Positions 1 to 13,883 of a DNA stretch of 64,000 nt are shown here, in pieces (position 1 is the first letter of the stretch; every line of letters begins with the position of its first letter). The DNA comes from Corticium candelabrum. Taxonomy: Eukaryota; Porifera; Homoscleromorpha; Homosclerophorida; Plakinidae. The DNA lies in NCBI RefSeq assembly GCF_963422355.1, contig NC_085100.1, forward strand, positions 188,501-252,500, in the 5' to 3' direction. The notes under the pieces are model-generated. The model made no database searches. It worked only from the letters and a program-made list of their open reading frames with translations, and was not told where the DNA came from. Position numbers and translations under genes: made by a program.

Positions 1-83
1 AGAAGGTCTCAATGTTTGTCTCATGTAGCTGATGTGATATTAAGTACATCCATTTTTAGCCACCTGTTATTCCTCTCCATCAG

Positions 84-2080
84 TTGATGCAACGATCCAA
101 TGCTGCAGATTTACGTGCTCTTTATTTGATTTCTACTGGCCGTAACCCTGAGATGTATCCATTGGTGTGGTCAACAAAACAAGAACGTGACAGGTTTTGT
201 AAAGTTCTGAAGGCAGCAATTGACAAGTTTTCAAAAGCAGCAGCCACTGATGAGCCAGATGGTTTTTTGTCATCTGAATCTGATGATAAGCTACCAGAGC
301 AGCCAGAAGACTCAAAGTCTGTAGCATCAGGTGGATCATTGGGATCGCCTCCTCCAGCTTATGAGAGTGAAGGAGAGTCAACAAGTGAACGTGTTGATGC
401 TACTCCTCATGTCAGTGAACAGACGAAAGCAAACTTGGAACAGCAAAGAGAAAAAGTCAATGAATTAATGCGACAACTGGAGAGTAAAGACTTACAACTG
501 GACAATGTGCTGAGAGATAAAGCCATTCTTATTTCTGAAATCAGAGTAAGCATGTCACTGTAGGTTCTTAGTTGCCTTTCTGAGGTTTTTGTTTGCAGAG
601 TTTGACTGGAGATTCTGGTGACTCTGACTCAGTGGACAGTTCTAGAGATGTCTTAATCAGTGCAACGAAACAAAGTATGGAAACTGCATGCACATGGATC
701 TTGCTTACTCAAATGTTGCGTACGTTTTCAGTTACAGATCAAATCAGTCAGACGTTTGAAGCAAGATTTTCCGGAGGAGACTTTGCCTTGTCTCCTCGTT
801 CTTGTTCAGGCAGTTTCTTTCCTCGTGATTCTATCTACAGTGTACAAAGTCAAGGCAGTGGTTCAGACATTGAGACAACTAACAGTCAAACTCATGCACG
901 TTCAGTAGGAGCTGTGGGTTACAGAAGTGTCTCTGTTGAACCTGATTCGAACCTTAGCTACCATGTTGCTTCCTCAACTCAAACTTCAACTCGGAACAGT
1001 AGAAATGGTCAGGACAGTCAGTTGGACTTCCTTCCCTTGCCTCTTTCGGTAAAAGGAAAGAAACGTCCCTCAAGTCAAGGAAGTGCTGATGGAATGGACA
1101 GGAAGGTCGAGAGGGCACTTAGTTCAAGAAGAACTAGTGCTCCTGAGAGTCCACGTAGGCGAAATAAACCACCATCCACAACTATAGCTGGTGTTTCTTG
1201 TAAAGAGGAAACAGTTGATAGTGAGGATTTGGTAAGTCAAGGAAGTGGTAGAGAGGAAATGACAGCAATCACTCGACTTGCTCAAACTGTAGATACCATA
1301 TTGGTGAGTAGCATGTGCACGTTTTTGTGTCGTTTGTATCAAAGTGTTGGCCTTCTGTAGGGGAAAATGTCAGAGCAAGAAACAGAAATTGAAAGGTGAA
1401 TCTTATGAATTTGTGTTGCATAGCGTTGGATATTGATAGCATGAGTGTACGCTCTCACTGTGAAGGGTGTAGGCCGTGTAGAAATACCAAAGGCTTACAA
1501 CCTCACTACAATTGGTTTTGGCTAATGGAAACATTGATATTTTTGTTCTAACTCATTATAAGATTAGTGATAGCAGATACCCCAAACGCACTCACGCACA
1601 AACGCATGTGCATGAACAATGTACACAGGCAGTGCTGAAAGTGGGGACACTAGTTGTATTGCAAAGGAATTAAGAGAGGAGTGAGAACGTGCTGAGCTTG
1701 TGTTGGTTTCTTACAGATTTTTTTGCTTGTGAGGTGAAGTTACAGTTAACTGTGTTTATTGTTGCAGACTTCGTGTTGAATTGTCTAACCTAAAATCAGA
1801 GCAATCCTTGAAGACAACGTCTTTACACATGCCTGACGAAAGATCCAGTCTAATTCATCCAGCAGTTCCTGCTGTCATTCAGGAGATATCACTTAGCCGT
1901 ACTCCCTCTGGAGCATCAACAAAGAGTGTTGGATCACCAAGTAATTCTCCTCGTGCCTCGCCCAGATCACTAAGTCCTTCCATGTGTACAGACGTTGGTC
2001 ATGGTAGTCGACGGAAAGCAATTAGCAAAAAGAAGACAGACGCCAGGTCACCTTTACAGACTAACTCTGATGTTTCATGA
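84..2080 (+). CDS. Rho guanine nucleotide exchange factor, C-terminal part (ARHGEF2/18/28/AKAP13-like)
   Basis: The window opens inside this gene, so the catalytic DH domain is off the left edge. Exons read as 84-545, 599-1303, 1361-1395 and 1768-2080 (stop TGA), joined by GT..AG introns and giving about 500 residues. The first exon carries the last strand and helix of a PH domain: ALYLIS, then PEMYPLVWSTKQERDRF, which resembles the PEMY..HTSSKEERN segment of the ARHGEF2/AKAP13 group. A coiled coil follows (from about QREKVNELMRQLESKDLQL) where ARHGEF2 also has one after its PH domain. The rest is Ser-rich and probably disordered, with a second short helix split over the last introns (ETEIER / LRVELSNLKSEQ) and a tail rich in SPR/SPS sites. 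Family role: activates RhoA-type GTPases, with the PH and coiled coil serving regulation and scaffolding. Which paralogue it is cannot be decided without the DH region. Confidence 0.72.
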
Positions 2081-2292
2081 CTTTTTCAATAGAAATTTCT
2101 GTACAGTTCAGATTATTGCCGTCCTAGGGTGTGTATATGATTGCTCTTCATGCAGATTCAACGATTTTTCTTGGTCTTGCATTTAGCTTGCGGTAGTAGA
2201 CTAAAATATTGACGTTAATTATAATAGAAAGACCGGGAAAATGCGGCCTGTAGTGGGCTCAGCTACAGAGTCGAGCATGCGCATATTGAGAA

Positions 2293-5200
2293 ATGGCAAG
2301 TGCCGGCGTGAAAGAGGTAAAGGCGGCTTTGAAAGCAGCGCGAGACGCAATTCGACAAAGCGAGTGGAAGGAAGCGTTGAGGCATTGCAAGGTATCTTCT
2401 ACTCTAACAAATGTGTGAGCTCTAAATGTAGCAGGTAGGCTATCTAGGCTCTAGAGAGCTAAATTATATCTAGAGATGCACGTGCACTCGTTCAGTATGT
2501 AGAAACATAAAGACATAGATCTAGGTAACGAAAAACAAAGTGTGGTGGCGCTCGGTGCTGATGTTATTAGCTACTTTCGGTACGTACACATTCATGGTAG
2601 AGAGCCAACATTGAAAATTTGGATTATATATTTAGATAATCGTGTAATTAATTGGGTAAGCGGACGCTGTACGTGTGCAGTGACTTGTGAAAGTGGGTTT
2701 AGTAGCTATCTATATAGCCAGTAAGCGCTTTGCCGTGTAGTCAGTGGAACGTATGGTACTAGACAGTGTATGATATCTGTTTCCTAGCACAGCAACAACA
2801 GTTGAAGGCAGAGTTTATCTGACTTAAAATACTTTGATTGTATACTGTATGTGATTTCATGCTCAACAACCAGTCTACCTCTGATTTTCACGTTGCATCT
2901 TGGGACTACTCACTAGAAATTTTTTGATCGATTTTTGGTTTCATGATGTGTAGATAACTGCATGCATACTTGCTTCCACTCTATTGTGCTATAGTTGACA
3001 CTAAAATTGGTATATTGTTGTAATGTTGTGAATGACAGGTAGTTCTGAAATTGGACAAAGCAAACTATAATGCTTGGCTTTTTGTCGGAAAATGTGCTGG
3101 TGAATTAGAGGAGACAGATCAAGCAATTACAGCTTTTCGAAAGGCAACAGAATTGAACGGAGAACAGACAGCAGCGTGGCAGGTTACAAGTACTCTATAC
3201 AAGAGCAATTGTACATTGAGTTTTGTGTAATTCTTATTTACTTTGTACTTCATGGTCATGGATTTAAATGTAAAGCTTTGCTTTGCTTGTAGTTGGTGGA
3301 TGTGCATACAAAGATGTTTCTACTTGTTGGTTTCAGTGGTTTTAACTGCCAATATGTATGTATCTAGATAGTGAGTCTGATAAACCCTTGTACAAGCAGC
3401 AAAGAACCAGTTCATTATTTACATATACTGTATGTCATTGTGAAACATGCATGAAGGTCACAAGTAGAGATGGTTTTAGCTCATATATTGCAAGAACTGA
3501 CATGACAGTAGGAGATGGTAGTTTGACAAAATTGTCTGCTAACGTGGACACACATGCTGATTGTACGTTGGTGATCATTCAGTGTAATAATTTTTGTTGG
3601 TGCTTTATGCCAGTGTGTAAGAATTAATTTGCTGCAGCAAAGAATCGTGAGAACCTTTAGATTTAGCTGTAGGTACACTGTAGTCTCTCGCGTTTTAACA
3701 TATGTCTAGTCGTTACATAATGTAAGTATTTGTAAACTTGTTAACTTTCTAATGAACATAGCACAGTCAGTGAACTGATTTTTTGTGATTGTCAGGGTTT
3801 GGCTGCATTGTTCGAAAAACACTCGGAGAATGACGCTTTTCAAACAGAATTGATGGGTGTGTATGAAAAGTTGCATTTGCTTTATGAGAGGTCTTTAGGA
3901 ATAGAATAAATATTTCTTTTACGTTGAAAGTTTAATAACATGGACATTATTTTGTAGTGTTGATGCTGAAAAATGCAGAAGCATTGGGCTGAAGATTGGA
4001 ACGCTTCTTAAGAAGCAGGGCAATCTTTTGCAAGTGTGTTTACGTAGCATACAGACACACTACAGTAAATATAACATCATGCACACATGCACACGCGTGT
4101 TTATGCGTACAGACAAAGTAAACAAGCACAACACATGTGCAATACAATACCTGTCTTGGACATTGTATATGTATTACATGTAAGCCATGATTTTGTAAGT
4201 GCGTGGTTGTTTTGCTGCACAATGAGGCAAGCATAGATAGTGTATTATAAGTAGACCTAAAGTATATTAGAGCATCAGACTTTAGAATGTATGCATACAT
4301 AGTCACATTAGTGTGTCATTTCTTATTATGTTTTTTGTTGTCGTGCAGGCATCTCTTCAGTTGTTGAGTAATGCTGGCAATGGAGAAGATCGTTTGTCAA
4401 TATTAGAAGATGCAGTGTTGACACTAAACCAATTAGTAAGCAGCACTGGGATATTTTGCTTAAGAATGCAATCAATGAGCGCTTCAAGATTCTAATCTTA
4501 CTTGACTGTCACATTTTACACTAAATTATTTGTTTTTGGTAGTTGGAAAGCTTCCTAAATAATGAAAGACTTATGAATATGAAATATAAAAGTATATCTT
4601 CAGATTGTATTAAAATTAGATATTGCATGTTTAGTAAAGTAGACAAATGTTTTTGAAGTTAATTAAGTGTCAGCATTAGTTGAAGATTTTAAGACATAAC
4701 GTTAAGCCGTAGCATTCATTCTGACTGTCTTTGTTGTGTAGAAGCAGTTGGATGAAAAGACTGAGGATAAGGTAAGTACAGATTAACATATCGTTATGTA
4801 TGTACTGATGTTGTTCACATTCTTGCCTGTTAACATTTTGTATGGGTTTTGGTCTTTGAGGGGAGCACTTATTATCCTATGGTCTGTATTGTCTAGCTAG
4901 AAGACACTTTAGTGGAGTTGTGTGGCTCTGAAAGTGGAGACAGGATGAAACACAGACATTTATGTGAACTTTACAGTGATCGTCTAATGAGAAGATGCAA
5001 GGTACTGGCCTGCACACATGGGCATGGTGTTGGGTGTATGAAAAGCTGATGATTTGTATATCTGCTAGTCTGCAGAAGTGGCCAGTTATCAGTCATTGAA
5101 ACCAATCATTGCACGTCTAAGGCATCATTGTGTTAATGTATTGCAGCATTATGTCGATTGTGTTTATTGTATGAAAGTCTTGTGTGAGCTTGAAATGAAT

Positions 5201-8200
5201 GAGAATATTTGTACGGTTGACCTGCGCTTTGAATGCCTTTGTTTGCTTCAATGTCAACGAAATATATTTGTAGGTGTAAGTTCTCTTCCTGACTCTGTGG
5301 AGTCTCTTTATCATCAACTGTATGAATTGTCACCAAATAGCTGCACATCTCTTGCTTCTAAGGGACATGAGGCTTTGCTTAGTAGACAGCTGCTACAAGC
5401 TAAAGATTTTCTTGTCAAAGGTACAACATTGCGTGCTGTGTAATAATTATATTAAGGTAATTGTCAAGATGGTATCAAAGTACATGGTTGAAAGTGGTAT
5501 TTAGACTCAAAGCGGTTACTATTCTTGCTCATTGGAATGTGATGTTTATATTTGCAGCCGCTTCATCTGGCAGTGTGATTATTGAGGGTTTTCTTCTTCT
5601 CTCTTGGTGCTATTTATTGCTTCATGATTACAGCTCAGCTCTTAAAGTAGCTAACAAAGGTTAGTGACACGACGAATACTTGCAAATGATTTATTGCACG
5701 TTTGCTTGTCTGCTGATCTGTTTGTTTGTTTGTTTGCTTGTTTATGTGTGTGTTTGTATGTCTACCTGTTTGTCAATTTGTTTGTCTGTTCATGTACTAC
5801 TGTTCGCTGATCATAATCAATTACTTTGAGAGAATATAACTGTTAAAACTGTCTCAGGGATTTGTTGTTTGTAAAGTAGTTGCAATCATGAGAAATACCT
5901 TGTTACAGAGGAAGCTCCATTACAAATAGAATAGCTGAACTTAGTTGTAGTGGCCTGATGGGTACATATAATTATTTATTCACATTAGTTTGTTTGTGTT
6001 TATAGGAATCAAGTTATGCTCTTGCTCCCTCTTTTACAAAACTGTTTTACAAGAATTGCAGTATGCACTATTTGCGGCAGTGTGGAAATGTGTTTCTGTA
6101 TGTTGCATTATTGTTGGTCGTGTGCAGCAAATGTGCACTCAAGTGCTACTTAAAGAAAGGCTGCTCAGCACCAGCAAGACGTTTGTTAGATGAAGGTCTG
6201 AATGAACAATTGGATGGTGCAATTGTTACAGTGTTTCAAGCAAAGTGTTGCTTGTTGGATGGTGAGATGGACAAGGCACAGCAGGTACACACCTTTCTTC
6301 TGATATGATGGATGTGATCAATGCTATGACTCTTTGTTGTGAAAACTAACGTTGGCAGGATTTCTCTATTTCAGATGTGTGAAGAACATTTGTCAACTGA
6401 TGAGTCTTGCCACGAGATGTGGGCCTGTTTAGTAAGTGTTACATATAATCATGGCAGTTGGCTGCTAACCTAGACCTATTCCTATAAAATTTGGTCTTTG
6501 CTTTAGGGAGAAGTACAGTTTGAGTGTGGACATTTTCAGGCTGCTGTGACAAGGTTTAGTTAAAAATTCTGTGTATTAAACTTTTGAACAATCTAGTGAC
6601 CAATGACCAATGTGCAGTTTGACAAAGGCAGTGAACATCTGCGTGGATTGCGGTGACTATCACCTCTTGTTGGGAAAAGTTTTGTGGAAGATGGGAGGAG
6701 AGGCAACGAGAGACAGATCAAACTGCTTTGCTCACTTTTTGAAGGCACCAATATTTTATATTGTAATTTATTTTAAAACATAATGTTATGGATGTTCCCA
6801 GGCTGCTAAACTGGATCCTTTCAGTTCAGAGTCATTTATGTACTTGGGACACTACTATCAAACTGTTCTTCAAGATTACAGGTTAGGATTGTGTAATATT
6901 AAAAAAGACTACGTTTTAATAATTATGTTTACAATTGTTAGCAAATGTCGACGGTGCTATCAGAAAGCAATTGATCTTAATCCATCTCTCTCTGAAGCTG
7001 GTGTCGCATTTAGTGATGTGTGTTTAGCAATGGGAGATGACAGTGCTGCATTTGCTCTGTATCAACAAGTTACTACAAATGCCTCTATGGAAGATGCCAA
7101 GTGGGCATGGCTTCGTCTAGGTTTGTCTCAGTTAGACAGAGGTGAAATTGGTGAAGCAATTAGCAGTTTCCGGACTGTTGTCAAAGCTGATCCCGAAGAC
7201 AGGTTTGTACTTGAATGCATAGTTTGCTTAGTTGGGTATGCAGTACTAGGGACTCCATGTTTTTGTTTCTTATAGGCAAGGCTGGGAATGTCTAGGGGAT
7301 GCCTACCTTCAACGTGGTGGATACATTGCTGCTCTAAAAGCTTTTACTCGGGCTGCTCAGGTGAGATTTATAGTTTTGGCAGCTACAGCATATCTGAAAT
7401 AAACTTCAACTTTTCTTTGCAGTTGGATGAGACTTCTGTTTACTGTGTCTACAGGTGAGATATGTAGTATGGAACTTGGAGACTGTATTGTTCAACGGGA
7501 CACGAATTAATGGAGTGTTTGTCATAGGATTGCTGCCATTAAGCAAGCCGTTGGATTGTTAAATAATGCTGTAGATGAGTATGAAATAATCTTGAAACAG
7601 AATTCCAATTATGTACCAGCTCTGAAAGGTCTTAATTAATTGACTGTGACGTGAGTCCATTATGAATTGTATAATTTCTTTCTATTTGCTACAGGTGCAG
7701 CAGAAAGTTTATTGACTGAGGCCAGGAACTTATTGAAAAAGGGTTTTAGTGGTCGAGCAGTTGATTGTGTGTCTAACTCTTTGCAATATTTGGGAAGGTA
7801 ATTATAAACAGGTTGTTCTTGTTAACAACTATGTGTAATTGATTTTCAATATTTTTTATATTATTGCTATGGTACTATACAGGAGGTTTTGCTGTATTAG
7901 TATAGCTAGATGGTGTTTTTGCTTTCTGCACTGTGCTTTTACTAGCAGCTGTTTTGTAGGTCTACATGTATTTTTGTTCATAGGGCTGTTGCTGTTCAAC
8001 CAGGATTTGTTTGTTTGTGGAAGTTGATTGGTGATTGCTGTATGTCTCTTCAGTCTGTTGCAGCAGAGAGAATAAGGTTTCTATGTTGTATACAGTGTTT
8101 CCAAGCTATTGGCGTGACAAGACATTGACTTAGTATCTTTTTTGAACTTGTAGCATTGTACTTCCCAAAGTTTTACGTTCTGACAACTCATGTGAGAAAG

Positions 8201-8606
8201 CAACTTCAATCAAAGAAGAGATTTTAAACCTTTCTACCAGGTTAGATACAAACAAGTTTACACTAAAATTGGTTTTCTAGTTTGTATTAAGAATATGAAT
8301 GCATTTCAGAGCATACGGTCAAGCTCTTCGTCTGGCTCCAACTTCACCTAGCATATGGCATGACCTTGCTATCAGCTTTATTGCTTTATCAAAGGCAATT
8401 CATTTCATTTTATGTGTCAATTTCGTTGTTAGTTTGTTTGTTTGTTTGTTTGTTTGCTTGCTTGCTTGCTTGCTTGCTTTTTGCCTGAGAAGTGGTTGAG
8501 TAACCACCAATCTGAGTGTTTGTCAATATCTGTTGGTTTCTTAGTTAGACAGAGTTGTGTGTGTATGTGCACATGTGTGTTTGTGTGTGCATGTGTGTTT
8601 GTGTGT

Positions 8607-8684
<78 letters not shown>

Positions 8685-10869
8685 CTTTACTTTTAGTGCA
8701 CAAGTGACAGTGGCAGAGAAGACTTTGTTATGAAGGCCATAGAATCATTGAAAAAGGCTGTGAGTTTGAGCAGTAACAACTATTATTATTGGAATGCACT
8801 GGGAGTTGTATGTTGTTTATCAGGTTAGTACGTTATACATTTCTGGTTAATTTCCATGTGAATGTATATGAATGCATGTGTAATCGCTCATTTGATATGT
8901 GTATTTACATGTATTTTGTTTGCAGGTGTATGTGACACTGCATTGGCTCAACATTGCTTTGTCAGATCTTTGCAACTGAACTCTGCCGTATTACATTCAT
9001 GTTGATCATTTACTATGTTAGTGTATATATTTTTGAGTTGTGTAGAATGCCACTACATGGAGCAACCTTGGGACATTGTATCTTACAAAAGGAAGGAAAG
9101 ATGTATACAAATACAGAATATAGCAAAGTGTACAGTGTAGTACATTGTTTTAACTGATTTATGTTGTGATAATAGCTTGCTCATGAGGCTTTCAAAAATG
9201 CCCAGTCAGCTAGTCCAGAGAGTGTGTATGCATGGATTGGGCAGGTTTTTTGTGTAGATCGAATGACATTGGCATTTTGTTTAATTTATTCATTGTTTTC
9301 AGGCTTTGATTGCTGAAAGTCTTGGTGATGATGAAGCTCCTGACTTGTTCAGGCATTCAACAGAACTCGCTATTCATGTATGTTAATTAAACATTGTAGC
9401 GTGTCTTGATCATTTATAAGTGTTTTGTGTCTCACTCGATAGTCTGAGGGAATGAAAGGGTTTGCATACTGGGTTTGTTCGAATATTTCTGGGGAAATGT
9501 GGAAAGATGAATTGGGTTATGGTTTTATGCAATTTGATGACAACACAAACAGACTCGTGTTGAAGGCTTCTGATTGTCTGGCAAAATATACAGGTTTGGG
9601 TGTGTACTGAAATATACAATAAATGTGTTTTGTAGAGTCAGGCATTCTAGATTTTATACGAGATGACCCTTGTATATACACTCTTTATGGTTTGCTACTT
9701 GAACTACAGGGTTTGTGGTATGAAGCTGAACAAGCACATTGCAGGTCAAGCACTGTGGTAATGTAATACCAGGTTATAATATTTGAATGGCCTGATGTTT
9801 AGAGCTTTGAATTTAATAACTCAATCAGGTGACATGCACAACGTGAGCATAGTTAGGAACAACTATGCTCGAGTTTTGAGGTGAAACTGCATGTGCACTT
9901 GCAGTGCTTTTTATCTGATGTCATTTGGCTTATGTTGCAGTTGTCTTGGTCGTCATGTAGAGAGTGTGGCACTGTTTATGGCATCAAGTCAGCTTACTGA
10001 TTTCCATGATCTTTGTCTACTTGGACTGGCATTATATAAGTCTAATCGATTGACAGACAGTTATCAAGGTTGGTTCAGTGCGTTAGCATTACACTTAGAT
10101 GCAGTTGATTTTTGTATGCTTCTAATCTAGTGTATGAACAGTGCATTGAAGTGTCACCAACTGCAGCTCATAAGTCGTGTGTTTATGCTTCGCTTGGCAT
10201 GGTGGCATATGCTCTTATGCAGCCAACAAAGTCAAAAGCTTTCTTCTTTAAGAGGTAAACTAATGCATGCAATCAAAGTGATACGAACAATTGGTATGTA
10301 CTTGTCAAAATTGACTTACCATTGTATAGTTTATTTGCTGTTAAATCTTTTCATAATGGGATACACATTAGCAACATATTGAATTCATCTAGACATAAAT
10401 GTGAAGTTCCTTGAGATTATAAAGTTAGATTGGAGACATTACATGTAGAATGCAGTTTGTTATATTGGAAACTTGTTACCATATCTTTAGTCAGTCCCAC
10501 ATGTCAGACTTTTTTAACAGTAATATTCATTAACAGACAGGCTAATTCAGTCTTTCGTGTTGTATTTGCTTATATGAGTTTGTTCTAGCTCTCAGACTGT
10601 TCCTCCTTCTCCGCATGGAATCATGGCTCTTTGTGCTTTGGGGCTTGTCACTAGTGATGCAACTTTGGCATTTGCTGCTGTGACTGAACTTCTAAAGTTG
10701 GAGGACTCTGCTAATGATGCTTTGATATGCGACATTGTTTCCATGTATACGCAAGTTTACTTGTTTGAGGTATGAGTTTTTTAGAGGTGAAGCATGTATG
10801 TACAGTTTAGACTGTTATTCTGTAGGGTCAGATCACAAAAGCCAAGATGTATTTAGTCAGAGCGATCCA

Positions 10870-10931
<62 letters not shown>

Positions 10932-13883
10932 CGTGCATGTTATATTTTCTGCAGTGGCATTGAGATTGTTGTAGTTGCATTTGTGCAATTAGGTATCCAG
11001 CCAAAGCAGATCTTTGGAAGCAATTGGCAGAGTTTCTCATTCAGTACAAGCCAGAGTATTCACAGGTTTTGTGCGTGTGATGTCAACTTGTTCTTGTTGA
11101 CAATATGTATGATACCTCAGGTTGCTAGTACGTGTGCTCAGGCTTCATGGAAATTGAGTTGTCAAGTGTCAGTGGTAAACAAGCTATAAGATGTATCTTT
11201 TTCATTGCAGTCGTGGAAATTGTCATGTCCTTTTGAATTACAGACTGTTCCTATGTTGATGGCTGCTGGAGCAGTAGCCTGTGGTAATCGATTGACCTCT
11301 TTGTTATCATGGGATATTGCTGCTTTCAGAGCTGCCCAGAAAGCTGTTCATGCTGTTCCGTTTAATGTCCAATCATGGGCGATTGCTGCAGCATCAAGTC
11401 TCTCTAGTTGTTTAGCATCACAGTCAGTGTCATCTATCAAGTATGGATCACAGTCTGTTAGATTGGCACAGATGCTGTTAGCAAAGGGTAAGTGAAGGCA
11501 TTGGCCATGCGTGCATGCACAGTATACGTACATAGTCATACAAACTCTGTTTAAACATGTCGCCAATGCTTTGCAAATTGCTACTTTGAGCTTTCAGATA
11601 CTTAGTTTGGATATGGAAATGTGTTGGTGCAGCATAGTAGATGTAGATGCTTTCTGTTTGCAATAGTTTGTAAAGGGTTGTGCATGTTGTGTTAACTGAA
11701 GTGTTTTGCAGTGGAATTGGACTGCAAAGAATTAGAAAAGAGTGTTGCTTGCGACATTCCAGCTCGAATCAAGAGTCAGTATGAGAAGTTGCAGCTACTC
11801 CAGTGCTGGGCATCTGAGCAGCAGATTGCAAGTTTTCTGTTTACTGGCCATATTCAGCAAGCAGCCAGTTTTAGCCATCAGGTTTGTTTTCATATAGTGT
11901 TCTTGCATTTATATCATATAGAGTGTGAATGCATTTTGTGATGTGTAAGGTAGGCTCATAGTGTCGAGCACATGCATATTGAGTTCTCTAGCTTTGGGAA
12001 CCTAGTAGAACATCTTAAATGTTTACTTTTGTTTGAAAAATATTTTATACATTTGTTGTCTTGACAACTAAGTTTTGATAGTCTTGTCATGACATATATC
12101 CTATTACATGCTTTTGGTTTGTATTTAGGCTATGCAGGCATTGTCTCAACATCAAGTGGTCGAATCTCTTAGAATGTGGTTGTTTTATGCTCGGGTTTTG
12201 TCTAGTGCCGAGATAGGAAGTAATCTCTCTGACTCTTTACAGCAGTTTTGCAACGTTGTTGCTAAATCAAAGACATCGTTAATGTGGCCATGGAAGGTAT
12301 TGTATAAGCTGTTTTGGTGAAGGTGTTGTGTACCTATGCTGTTACCTTGTTGAGGCTCTGGCACATTTGTATTTATGTCTTGGAAAACCTGTGGCTGCTA
12401 CTTTATGTTTGCAACAGTGCAAACAGCTTGCACGTGGAAATTGGTTTGGATACAGTGTTTTTTCAATTATTACTCAAATACTCATATGCATGGTTGCTGT
12501 TATAGGGACCACAGTGAGGCAATGTTGTCATTCGTGTCATGGCTGTCTACTGTCTTGTGTCTAGTAAGTCAGTTTTACCTGAATGTGTAATTGTAATTGC
12601 GTGCCCACTTATTACCAGAGAATCTGCCAAGCAATTAAGTGTGTATTTGCACTTTTTTCAGAAATGTGCATGAGCTACTGGCAACACTACACTTATTTTC
12701 TTTACTGGCAGAGCAAGTAACACAGTGTACTTTCCCATTGAAGTATGGTGATGCTCTGCCTTCGTTAGTCACATCATTAATTTTAAGACATGTTTGTTAT
12801 CAGTAACTTACTATGGTAATACTGTTGTCAGTGTTCAAAATTTTATGGCAGATGTAGTAGTCGTCATATTGGCAACTTCACAAAATTTTCAGTTGTTAAG
12901 GAGTTTAGGACTTTACATATATTTTTTAAATATCAAATAATTATACTGATTGTTTTGGCAAGTAAACAAAATCGCAGGACTCGTAGGTCTGACCTGAGTA
13001 ATTTCACTATTACTGTCACAAGCTGGACGACGAGTAATGGCAATGTAGGTACTGTACAGCAAGAAGACACGAGCGGTCGACATCGTAATGAGTGCACAAA
13101 AACACGACGACTTCTATTATCACCCGCACTCAAACTCTCCTTTTCACCGACTGACTACTATCCAACCCACCGGACTAGTTCACTCAAACCAAAACGCGGG
13201 TTCAGTCAAATACCGGAAAGATGCAAATTAGGTATGGCCACATATGGCAACGCAACTCAGATTGACCAATTATGGCAACGCAACATAATTAATCAGTAAT
13301 TAACTATATACATACCCTCCCACACAAATGTGTATGCAAGAACGCTACAATTACACTCTACAGCATGAAGACAAAGTATATTGGGTCCACCATAACTTGA
13401 GTGACTTTTATTTAGTCATCAGGATGGCAACCATACTGGTCTAATTGGTTGTCACGGGAACTCAGTCGAGTTGTCAAATGACAATTTGATGAGCACTTTT
13501 TCGAACACTGTTGTGTGCTTACAAGAAACTGCTGAATTATATCACCTGTTTCGTACCTTATAGGCAAATCCTAATGATGAGGAATGTGGTTGGGCATCAG
13601 TAGCTAATGAGACGAGTCTCAAATTGCTCAAACTATGTCAACGGATAATGTCATCTAGTGATTTGGCACAGTTGATTCAGTCTATTCTTCACATGCATGG
13701 CAAGAATGCAAGGTACAATGGTATATTGTCATTTACTGTAAACTTTATTTTATTTTATATTGATGTCTTTATAGAGCTGCTAGGCGACATTTGGAGCAAC
13801 TAATGCTAAAACAAAAACATGTTTCTCCTTTCATTTTGCCTTGTGTTCAATTTCAGTTGGGTAGGCTGGAGGCCAAAAAGTAG
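2293..13883 (+). CDS. SKIC3: SKI complex subunit 3 (TPR scaffold, TTC37)
   Basis: Tetratricopeptide scaffold of the Ski complex, which feeds mRNA to the cytoplasmic exosome together with the SKIC2 helicase and SKIC8. The N-terminus (exon 2293-2391, MASAGVKEVKAALKAARDAI) matches the animal SKIC3 start, as does exon 2 at 3039-3182 (LKLDKANYNAWLFVGKCAGE). Further exons include 3796-3890, 3958-4033, 4349-4435, 4742-4771 and 4897-5001. TPR-like exons continue to 13883, where the frame ends in RLEAKK and TAG. Typical TPR signatures are visible, for example AYLQRGGYIAALKAFTRAAQ near 7300 and AISSFRTVVKADPEDR near 7150. More than 30 small exons are spread over 11.6 kb; the family is about 1,500 residues long. 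Several introns hold microsatellites (8611-8680 and 10873-10925), and the 12811-13563 intron is the largest near the 3' end. I did not fix every exon border. The identity is firm from the N-terminal block; the middle exons rest on TPR character and continuity. Confidence 0.88.
8437..8680. repeat. TTTG/CTTG tetranucleotide tract followed by (GT)35
   Basis: Intron of SKIC3. A run of TTTG then CTTG units at 8437-8478 is followed, after a mixed GT-rich stretch, by a pure GT dinucleotide run at 8611-8680. The next splice acceptor lies just downstream at about 8696. Confidence 0.95.
10873..10925. repeat. (GT)n microsatellite in SKIC3 intron
   Basis: Uninterrupted GT dinucleotide run of about 26 units, then a short GC-alternating stretch. 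It sits between two SKIC3 exons. Confidence 0.95.
12811..13563 (+). other. Long SKIC3 intron with an unexplained open stretch
   Basis: Flanked by the exon ending LVTSLILRH and the exon beginning ANPNDEECGW. The middle (about 12955-13260) is less AT-rich than other introns here and stays open for about 110 codons on the plus strand, but there is no family resemblance and no ATG at the start. Two copies of a TATGGCAACGCAAC motif occur at about 13242-13256 and 13271-13285. This may be an old inserted element; no terminal repeats were found. Confidence 0.4.

Noticed and set aside
12955-13299. 115-codon frame in a SKIC3 intron
   Set aside because: Starts without ATG, no family resemblance, lies between two well-supported SKIC3 exons; kept only as intron description.
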